A DNA stretch of 37,218 nt from Persephonella sp. (GTDB taxonomy: Bacteria > Aquificota > Aquificia > Aquificales > Hydrogenothermaceae), in the NCBI GenBank assembly GCA_026987075.1, contig JALSNI010000046.1, positions 1 through 37,218 of the forward strand, read 5' to 3'. The notes under the pieces were generated by a model that saw only the letters and a program-made list of their open reading frames with translations, was not told where the DNA came from and did no database searches. Below are positions 6,471-12,517 of this stretch, one piece after another. A program made the position numbers and the translations under genes. Position 1 is the stretch's first letter, and each line of letters begins with the position of its first letter.

Positions 6471-7781
6471 ATGAAAAAGTTAAAGGTAGCATTTTCCACT
6501 TTAGGATGTCGGATGAACCATTTTGAGACCTCTGCTATGGAGGAGCAGTTTGAAAACAGAGGTTATACTCTGTCTGATTTTTCTGATGTTGCAGACATTT
6601 ATATTGTGAACACATGCACAGTAACAAATGATGCAGACAGAACCTCAAGGAAAACATTGAGACAGGCAAAAAGGAAAAATCCTGATGCGGTTGTCGTGGC
6701 AACAGGATGTTATGCTCAGGTCTCCCCTGAGCAGCTTTCTCAGATGGAAGAGGTTGACCTTGTTATTGGAAACTCCCACAAAACGGCAGTTTTGGAGATT
6801 GTTGAGCAGTATATTAATGAAAAAAGAGAAAATAAAGTATTTTTAGACAACATATTCAGAAAATCCCAGTTTGAGACATTCTTTATCAGCACTTTTTACG
6901 AAGGGGCAAGACCTATACTGAAGGTTCAGGAAGGGTGCAACAGTTTCTGCTCATTCTGTATTATCCCCTTTGCCAGAGGAAAAGTAAGAAGTGCACCGAT
7001 TAGTCAGATTGTCCAGCAGGTAAAAGTATTGGTGGACAGAGGATTTAAGGAGATTGTTCTGACCGGAACTCAGCTTTCCCAGTTTGGCTACGACCACAGG
7101 GAAGGATACCTTTATGACCTGCTTAAGGAGCTGATAAAGATAAAGGAACTTTACAGGATAAGGCTCTCCTCAATGGGAATAAATGAGGTAGATGACAGGC
7201 TCCTTGGTCTGATAACTTCAGAGGAAAAGATAGCTCCCCATTTTCATCTTTCTCTCCAGTCTGGAGATGATAATGTTCTGAAAGATATGAAGAGAGGTTA
7301 TACAACATTCCAGTATGAAAAAGTTGTTACAGAAATAATAAAAAGAAGACCAGAAACAGCCATAGGAACAGACATAATAACAGGATTTCCAACAGAAGAT
7401 GATAAGGCTTTTGAAAACAGCAGAAGATTTGTTGAAAGTATCCCTTTTGCTTATATGCATGTGTTTACTTACTCTAAAAGGGAAGGAACATCAGCGACAA
7501 AATTTGGAGACCCTGTCCATCCTCAGGAGAAAAAGAGAAGAACCTACATAATGAGAGAGATATCCAAGAAAAAGAGCCTGAATTTCAGAAAAAGATACTT
7601 AGGTAAAAAGTTAGAGGCTTTAATAATAGGTGAGAAAGGAGGAGAAAAAATAGGACTTACAGGAAACTACATACACATAAAGTTTAGCTCTGAAAAGCCT
7701 GTTAACAGTATAACAACAGTAAAGCTGACAGGGATTGGTGAGGAAAGGGAGGAAAATACAGGAAAGGAGATAGCAGGATGA
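6471..7781 (+). CDS. mtaB: tRNA t6A37 methylthiotransferase (MtaB-type radical SAM)
   Basis: 436 residues. MtaB adds a methylthio group to threonylcarbamoyladenosine at position 37 of ANN-decoding tRNAs. The N-terminal domain has the three cluster cysteines: TLGCRMN (Cys13), NTCTVTN (Cys49) and ATGCYAQ (Cys80). The radical SAM motif CNSFCSFC gives Cys156, Cys160 and Cys163. A TRAM-like RNA-binding tail follows from about residue 375. NTCTVTNDAD and the TLGCRMNHFET start favour MtaB over MiaB or RimO. There is no ribosome site before ATG 6471 and the promoter lies right upstream, so the message is probably leaderless. It is first of a five-gene run and overlaps the next gene by 4 bases. Confidence 0.92.
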   Translation: MKKLKVAFSTLGCRMNHFETSAMEEQFENRGYTLSDFSDVADIYIVNTCTVTNDADRTSRKTLRQAKRKNPDAVVVATGCYAQVSPEQLSQMEEVDLVIGNSHKTAVLEIVEQYINEKRENKVFLDNIFRKSQFETFFISTFYEGARPILKVQEGCNSFCSFCIIPFARGKVRSAPISQIVQQVKVLVDRGFKEIVLTGTQLSQFGYDHREGYLYDLLKELIKIKELYRIRLSSMGINEVDDRLLGLITSEEKIAPHFHLSLQSGDDNVLKDMKRGYTTFQYEKVVTEIIKRRPETAIGTDIITGFPTEDDKAFENSRRFVESIPFAYMHVFTYSKREGTSATKFGDPVHPQEKKRRTYIMREISKKKSLNFRKRYLGKKLEALIIGEKGGEKIGLTGNYIHIKFSSEKPVNSITTVKLTGIGEEREENTGKEIAG

Positions 7782-8341
7782 AAAAAATACTTATAGCACT
7801 GTTTTTGATTTTTTATCAGAGCTTTGCTTTTGACAGCTCAGTAGTGGGTAAGGAGTTTTTGGATTTTACGTCAAGGGATGAGACAGGAAAAGAAGTTAAA
7901 GCATCTCAGGTGATAGACCATAAACCTGCTGTTGTTGTATTTTTTGCCATTGGAGACCAGCCGGGAACATTTAAGTTTATGCCTCAGATGAACAGCCTCT
8001 ATGAGAAGTATAAAGACAGAGTGGTTTTTATGGCCGTTTTACTCAGCAGGTCAAATCCTGAAGAAGTGAAAGAACTGAAAAAGATGCTTCCACTGAAACT
8101 TCCTGTTTATTTAGGTTATAGAGACGCAATAATAAACTACCAGATACAGAAAGTGGATGTTCCCCTGATTGTTTTTGTTGACAGAGCAGGTCTTATAACA
8201 CACATAATAGCAAGGCCTGAATCAACAGAAGAAGAGATATATCCTCCAGAAAAAGTGGCAAAAGAAAAAACCATTGAAAGAAGGATTTACCAGAGCATCG
8301 GCATTATAGAGAAGTACATCAGAGAGATGATAGGAGAGTAA
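7778..8341 (+). CDS. Exported thioredoxin-fold (TlpA-like) protein lacking CxxC
   Basis: 187 residues with a signal peptide (KKILIALFLIFYQSFAF) and a TlpA/AhpC-like thioredoxin fold. The start of the fold is KEFLDFTSRDETGKEV, followed by PAVVVFFAIGD, and the cis-proline strand is VDVPLIVFVDRAGLI at about residues 127-141. Where active relatives have WCxxC, this protein reads AIGDQPGTFKF (about residues 57-67), so both redox cysteines are missing and it cannot act as a dithiol oxidoreductase. It may bind a partner or haem as some degenerate relatives do; this is not known. The gene overlaps mtaB by 4 bases (ATGA), which points to coupled translation even though the products work in different compartments. 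Confidence 0.85.
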   Translation: MKKILIALFLIFYQSFAFDSSVVGKEFLDFTSRDETGKEVKASQVIDHKPAVVVFFAIGDQPGTFKFMPQMNSLYEKYKDRVVFMAVLLSRSNPEEVKELKKMLPLKLPVYLGYRDAIINYQIQKVDVPLIVFVDRAGLITHIIARPESTEEEIYPPEKVAKEKTIERRIYQSIGIIEKYIREMIGE

Positions 8342-8342
8342 G

Positions 8343-8609
8343 ATGGAACAGGTGAAACAGATAACAGTAGTAATAGATGGAGATATTACTGATTACGACG
8401 AAGAGACAGCAACAGACATACTGATGGAAAAGTTTGAAGAGAAGGGATACATTCCCACTGACAGACCTGTTGTTGTAAGAGTAGGGAAGGTGAGCTCCAT
8501 AAGAGCTGTTGAAAAAGAGTCTCAGGAAGAGGTTGAGATTTATGCTGTTGCACAGGTTTTAAACAAAAACGGCTCTAAAAAAACTGTTATTTCTGGCAGA
8601 ATTGTATAA
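8343..8609 (+). CDS. Conserved-looking small protein, unknown
   Basis: 88 residues, soluble, acidic, with no cysteine and no signal peptide. It starts one base after the stop of the thioredoxin-like gene and is clearly part of the same operon. The layout (ITVVIDGDI, a helix of acidic residues, PVVVRVGKVSSI, then VEIYAVAQVLNK and KKTVISGRIV) suggests a small alpha/beta or beta-barrel fold. I do not recognise a family. Its codon use and tight spacing support it as a real gene. Confidence 0.75.
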   Translation: MEQVKQITVVIDGDITDYDEETATDILMEKFEEKGYIPTDRPVVVRVGKVSSIRAVEKESQEEVEIYAVAQVLNKNGSKKTVISGRIV

Positions 8610-8647
8610 ATTTTAAAATATAAGCATATAATAATGGAGGGGTTGTT

Positions 8648-9127
8648 ATGAAAAATATCCGGCTGCTGAAAAAACTCATCACTGCAATAATGGAAGGGGA
8701 TTACGACGAAATCTACAGACTTGTAGATTTATTGGGAGTAGACCTTAACAGGTCCTACGAGTATGAGGGAACTCCTCTGCATGTTGCAGTAAAGGAAGGA
8801 GATACAGAGCTTGTTAAATATCTTTTGGAAAAAGGGGCAGACCCTGACGGAAAAGGAGCCTTTGGAGAAACACCACTCCACATTGCTGTTGATAGGGGAT
8901 ATGCAGACATAGTAAAGCTTCTCCTTGATAATGGTGCAGATCCTAATGCACAGAGTAACGAAGGTAATACACCTTTACACCTTTCTGTTATAGCAAGCTC
9001 TGCAGATATAGCTTATGAGCTGATGAAAAAAGGTGCATCTGTTGATATAAAAAACAGCTTTGGTAAAACACCTTTAGATGTGGCAAGAGAATTAAGTGAC
9101 GAGAAAATGATAAAAATTCTTTCTTAG
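8648..9127 (+). CDS. Ankyrin-repeat protein
   Basis: 159 residues made of about four ankyrin repeats. Two are perfect: TPLHVAVKEGDTELVKYLLEK at about residues 39-59 and TPLHIAVDRGYADIVKLLLDN at about 73-93. A third is more divergent (TPLHLSVIASS...), and there is a capping half-repeat (TPLDVAREL). There is no signal peptide, so it is probably a cytoplasmic protein-binding scaffold; the partner is unknown. ATG 8648 has GGAGGGG five bases upstream. It lies 38 bases after the preceding gene and 8 before the rhodanese gene. Confidence 0.9.
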   Translation: MKNIRLLKKLITAIMEGDYDEIYRLVDLLGVDLNRSYEYEGTPLHVAVKEGDTELVKYLLEKGADPDGKGAFGETPLHIAVDRGYADIVKLLLDNGADPNAQSNEGNTPLHLSVIASSADIAYELMKKGASVDIKNSFGKTPLDVARELSDEKMIKILS

Positions 9128-9135
9128 GAGGAGAT

Positions 9136-9513
9136 ATGAAAAGGCTGATATTTCTGTCTGTTTTAATATTTTTCTCTTATAAGGCAGTAGCATTTACAGA
9201 TGTTTCTGCTGAAGAGTTTAAGAAACTGATGAAAGGAAGTAATGTAATAATTCTTGACGTCAGAACCCCTGAAGAGTATGAGAAGGACGGACATATAAAG
9301 GGGGCAAACCTTATTCCTGTACAGCTTTTTAGGTACATATATCTGCCCGGTTTGAGAGATAAGACTGTTCTTGTTTACTGCAGAAGTGGAAACAGAAGTG
9401 TAAGTGCCAGCAGAATCTTAGAACAGATGGGTATAAAAAAGGTTTACAACCTGAAAGGTGGCATATTAGAGTGGAAATCTAAGAATTTTCCTGTTGAATA
9501 CGGCTGGAAGTAA
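9136..9513 (+). CDS. Exported single-domain rhodanese
   Basis: 125 residues: a signal peptide (KRLIFLSVLIFFSYKAVAF) and one rhodanese domain. Family landmarks are ILDVRTPEEYEKDGHIKGA at about residues 38-56 and the active-site loop CRSGNRS, with the persulfide-forming Cys near residue 86. Exported single-domain rhodaneses move sulfane sulfur in the periplasm, which would suit a sulfur-oxidising chemolithotroph, though the acceptor is not shown here. AGGAGGAGAT precedes the ATG. The last 35 bases overlap the 3' end of the convergent ybeY. Confidence 0.9.
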   Translation: MKRLIFLSVLIFFSYKAVAFTDVSAEEFKKLMKGSNVIILDVRTPEEYEKDGHIKGANLIPVQLFRYIYLPGLRDKTVLVYCRSGNRSVSASRILEQMGIKKVYNLKGGILEWKSKNFPVEYGWK

Positions 9514-9940
9514 TCTTTCCGAAAATTCTGTCCTGCAGAGAAAACATCTTTTTAGCCTCTGCAGGGCAGACCTCGTGGTCGTAACCTAAAAGGTGTAAAA
9601 TTCCGTGAATAAGCAGTCTGACGACCTCATCTTTGTAAGGAATGCCTATCTCTTCTGCCTGTTTTTTTGCATAGGGGAGAGATATAACAACATCTCCTAA
9701 CACTCTGTATCTGTATCCGGGAGGTTTTTCGTCAATAGGGAAAGACAGAACATCAGTAGGTCTGTCTTTTTTTCTCCAATTCCTGTTTAACTCTTTTATA
9801 GTCTGGTTGTCCGTCAGTGTTATACTCAGCTCAACGCCGTCTAACTGGAGCTCTTTCAGTATTTTAGAGGCAGTTTCTTTTATAAACTTTTTTGTTATCT
9901 GTCTGTCATAAACATCCTTACTTATCAGAATTTTGTTCAT
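9479..9940 (-). CDS. ybeY: Endoribonuclease YbeY
   Basis: 153 residues, the usual length. YbeY is a single-strand RNase needed for 16S rRNA 3' maturation and ribosome quality control. The zinc motif HGILHLLGYDH gives His112, His116 and His122, and DVLSFP near residue 63 is also typical. It overlaps phoH by 23 bases, and phoH-ybeY is a common bacterial pair. It is the last gene of the long minus-strand run and overlaps the rhodanese gene tail to tail by 35 bases. Confidence 0.95.
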   Translation of the reverse strand: MNKILISKDVYDRQITKKFIKETASKILKELQLDGVELSITLTDNQTIKELNRNWRKKDRPTDVLSFPIDEKPPGYRYRVLGDVVISLPYAKKQAEEIGIPYKDEVVRLLIHGILHLLGYDHEVCPAEAKKMFSLQDRIFGKITSSRIQQENS

Positions 9941-10895
9941 TCTCCCTCTCGTATCTGTCGTATGCTGTTATAATCCTCTGAACCACAGGGTGTCTTACTA
10001 CATCTTTTTCTGAAAATCTGCATATTCCTATCCCTTTTACCCCTTCTAAAACCTTCAGTGCCTCTATCAGTCCAGACTGGGATACTTTAGGCAGGTCTAT
10101 CTGTGTGATATCTCCTGTTATGACAGCCTTTGAACCAAACCCTATTCTTGTGAGAAACATCTTCATCTGCTCTTTTGTTGTGTTCTGGGCTTCGTCAAGG
10201 ATTATGAAGGCATCATTCAGAGTTCTTCCCCTCATAAATGCAAGGGGAGCTATCTCTATAATGTTTTTTTCTAACATATCTTTTATTTTGTCAGGGTCAA
10301 CCATCTCATAAAGGGCATCGTATAGGGGTCTGAGATATGGGTCAACCTTTTCTGTCAGTGTTCCCGGCAAAAATCCTAATTTTTCCCCTGCTTCCACGGC
10401 AGGTCTTGTAAGTATTATCCTGTTTACCTTCTGCTGTTTCAGATAAGATACAGCCATTGCCATAGCAAGATAGGTTTTTCCTGTTCCTGCTGGACCAACA
10501 CCAAATGTTATGTCATTTTTCTTTATAGTTTCTATGTATACTTTCTGTGAAGGAGTTTTTGCCATTATAGGTTTTTTTCTGTGGGTAAACAGGATAGTCT
10601 CGTAATTTCCAACGATTTTTTCTTCAGATTTCTCTGTCTCGTTTTTGTATCCAACAGCTAAATTTCTTACATCCTGTGGTGAAAGGTGATGTCCTCCTTC
10701 AAAGTAAGATGCTACTTTGTGCATAAAGTCCTCAAATCTGTCTAAAGATTCCTCTTCTCCTTCTGCAATCAGGCTTGTTCCCCGTGCAAATATATCTATT
10801 CCAAAAATCTCTTCAAAATACTTTATGTTTTCATCTCTGCTTCCAACTATGCTCCAGAAAGCCTCCTGTGGTATTTGAACCTCTAATTTTAAAAT
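9918..10895 (-). CDS. phoH: PhoH-family ATPase (YbeZ-type) with probable ATT start
   Basis: PhoH/YbeZ is an NTPase that works with YbeY in rRNA processing. Walker A is GPAGTGKTYLA (about residues 134-144 of the full-length form), and the Walker B region is AFIILDEAQN. The first ATG (10724) would give only 268 residues and cut off the N-terminal KH-like domain. Translating upstream in frame gives 57 more residues that fit the family (ending GIDIFARGTSLIAEGEEE). The frame then stops at TAA (10901-10899), one codon before ATT 10895-10893. The only strong ribosome site, AAGGAGG at 10904-10910, is 8 bases before that ATT, and there is no ATG, GTG or TTG in frame between them. An ATT start giving 325 residues is therefore proposed. 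Confidence 0.85.
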   Translation of the reverse strand: MLKLEVQIPQEAFWSIVGSRDENIKYFEEIFGIDIFARGTSLIAEGEEESLDRFEDFMHKVASYFEGGHHLSPQDVRNLAVGYKNETEKSEEKIVGNYETILFTHRKKPIMAKTPSQKVYIETIKKNDITFGVGPAGTGKTYLAMAMAVSYLKQQKVNRIILTRPAVEAGEKLGFLPGTLTEKVDPYLRPLYDALYEMVDPDKIKDMLEKNIIEIAPLAFMRGRTLNDAFIILDEAQNTTKEQMKMFLTRIGFGSKAVITGDITQIDLPKVSQSGLIEALKVLEGVKGIGICRFSEKDVVRHPVVQRIITAYDRYERENEQNSDK

Positions 10896-10903
10896 CTTTT
10901 ATA

Positions 10904-10910
10904 CCTCCTT
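10904..10910 (-). promoter_or_regulatory. Ribosome site that decides the phoH start
   Basis: On the minus strand AAGGAGG (10910 to 10904) is followed by 8 bases and then ATT at 10895. No such site precedes the internal ATG at 10724. It supports initiation at the rare codon ATT. Confidence 0.7.
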
Positions 10911-10960
10911 TTTATTTATTTACGGTGATAATTTATTCATTTTTTAAATTTTTCAATATT

Positions 10961-11467
10961 TTAAAGGGAAAACCATCCCTCTGGAGGGTGTATGTAAATC
11001 TTTCTGCTTTTGATGTCTACCTTTTTTACAAACTCTTTTATAAACGGCAGATGTCTCGTTTTTTCGTCTACACATTTTATTATCAGGTATGCTGTAGAGA
11101 GTCTGTCGTCAATTTTTACTACTTTTCCTATAGGTTTATCGTTGTAAATAACATCTGCATCCAAAATCTGGTATTCGTAAAATGTGTCCCTGTCTAACTT
11201 AGGCAGTTTTGATACTTCTACATAGAAGTATCTGTGTTTTATCTTTTTTGCTTTGTCTAAATCCTCATAGCCTTTGAATTTTATTAAACCTTTTTTCTTG
11301 GAATATGCTTCAACTTCAAGGGGCAAGAAGTTACCATTTTTGTCTTTAATGTAAATCACAGGGGGAAGTTTGAAGTTTGGGGGGAATATTTCTATCTTCA
11401 GGTCTCCCCTTACACCGTGGGTTCCATGTATTTTACCTGCAATGACCATCTCCTCTTTTACGGTCAC
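10961..11467 (-). CDS. rimM: 16S rRNA processing protein RimM
   Basis: 168 residues, near the family length. RimM helps assemble the 30S subunit head by binding ribosomal protein S19. The N-terminal barrel opens with AGKIHGTHGVRGDLKIEIF, the family signature. The C-terminal PRC barrel includes YYEY-like FYEYQILDADV and ends HPPEGWFSL, matching the common PPEGLL-type ending. The start is GTG 11467, 2 bases after the exbD stop, with AGGAGAGGTGA upstream inside exbD. It is separated here from trmD and rpsP, its usual partners. Confidence 0.95.
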   Translation of the reverse strand: MTVKEEMVIAGKIHGTHGVRGDLKIEIFPPNFKLPPVIYIKDKNGNFLPLEVEAYSKKKGLIKFKGYEDLDKAKKIKHRYFYVEVSKLPKLDRDTFYEYQILDADVIYNDKPIGKVVKIDDRLSTAYLIIKCVDEKTRHLPFIKEFVKKVDIKSRKIYIHPPEGWFSL

Positions 11468-11469
11468 TG

Positions 11470-11865
11470 CTAATCACCTCTCCTTGTTGCTATGTTTATC
11501 TCTTCAACACCGTTTTGTTTTGCTATGTCCATCAGTCTGACAACTTTCCCATACATCACTCTTCTATCTGCCACAATGACGAGTGATTTTGCTCCTTTTG
11601 ATTTTATAAATTCTCCTATTTCTTTTTCTGAAGCTTTTTTTCTACCTATGTAGTAGTTTCCGTCTTTGTCAACAAATATTTTCAGCGGTTCAACTGCTGT
11701 TTTTTCTGCTTTTGCCTTTGGTAGTTCCACATTTATGGAAGATATGGGAGCAAGTGTGCTCACGATGCCGAGGAATAATATAATAATAAAAGCTATATCA
11801 ACAAGGGCTGTCATATCTACGATGAAGCCTCTATCTTCAGAGCGAAGATACTTCCTGAAATTCAT
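11470..11865 (-). CDS. exbD: ExbD/TolR-family proton-channel subunit
   Basis: 131 residues: a short cytoplasmic tail, one membrane helix and a periplasmic domain. The proton-path aspartate is Asp23 in TALVDIAFIIILFL. The periplasmic part has ELPKAKAE and ends with KQNGVEEINIATRR, typical of the family. ExbD/TolR works with ExbB/TolQ to turn proton flow into work at the outer membrane. Start and stop overlap by one base with the exbB gene (TAATG), implying a stoichiometric pair. No TonB or TolA is encoded in the window, so ExbD and TolR cannot be told apart. Confidence 0.9.
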   Translation of the reverse strand: MNFRKYLRSEDRGFIVDMTALVDIAFIIILFLGIVSTLAPISSINVELPKAKAEKTAVEPLKIFVDKDGNYYIGRKKASEKEIGEFIKSKGAKSLVIVADRRVMYGKVVRLMDIAKQNGVEEINIATRRGD

Positions 11866-12503
11866 TACTGTTTACCTTCTTCTTTTTTTTCTGTTAGCTG
11901 ATAGACTACTTCTATTGCTAAGTTTTCAAGCTGAGAAACAATAAAGGAAAGTTTTGACTTGAAATACCAGTATGCTGCAAGGGAAGGTATGGCAATGGAA
12001 AGACCAAATGCTGTTGTTATTAATGCCTGAGATATACCAGATGACAGTACTTCAGGGTTACTTAATCCTTCCACTGATAATGCTTCAAACACCTGTATCA
12101 TTCCTGTAACTGTTCCAAGAAATCCAAGCAGTGGTGAAATAGCAGCTATAGCTCCTATTGCATTCACATATCCTTCTAATTTTGGAATTTCCGTTCTGGC
12201 TATTTCTTCTGCTGTAGTTTTTAGCTGCTCTTCTGTTTTTCTGCCTTTCATGTAAGCTTCTAAAATGCCTGCTATAAGGTTTGTTGCTACAGAGCCAGTG
12301 TTTTTTGCTATGGTTATAGCTTCTGCCATTCTATTTTCCTGTATATAGAAGGATATCTCTTCAATTTTCCTTACAGGAAAGGTTTTTCTGAAAGAAAGGG
12401 AGTAAAGCCTCTCTATTATAAACGCTACAGATAGAACTCCTAAAAACAGGAGGGGATACATAATAGGACCCCCTTTTTGAAATATTTGTAGTATGTATTC
12501 CAT
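11865..12503 (-). CDS. exbB: ExbB/TolQ-family proton-channel subunit
   Basis: 212 residues with three predicted membrane helices (about 14-33, 107-130 and 153-178). The motifs LLGFLGTVTGMIQVF and SQALITTAFGLSIAIPSLAAYW are characteristic of MotA/TolQ/ExbB channels. It forms the proton channel with the ExbD protein encoded right after it. It lies 14 bases after the large TPR gene, suggesting that the TPR protein and this motor work together in the envelope. ExbB and TolQ are not separable from sequence alone. Confidence 0.92.
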   Translation of the reverse strand: MEYILQIFQKGGPIMYPLLFLGVLSVAFIIERLYSLSFRKTFPVRKIEEISFYIQENRMAEAITIAKNTGSVATNLIAGILEAYMKGRKTEEQLKTTAEEIARTEIPKLEGYVNAIGAIAAISPLLGFLGTVTGMIQVFEALSVEGLSNPEVLSSGISQALITTAFGLSIAIPSLAAYWYFKSKLSFIVSQLENLAIEVVYQLTEKKEEGKQ

Positions 12504-12517
12504 CTATCTCCTCCTTA

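Noticed and set aside
10775-11197. 140-residue plus-strand frame rich in Phe and Tyr
   Set aside because: It lies antisense to rimM and the phoH 5' region; its composition is the complement of Lys/Glu-rich genes.
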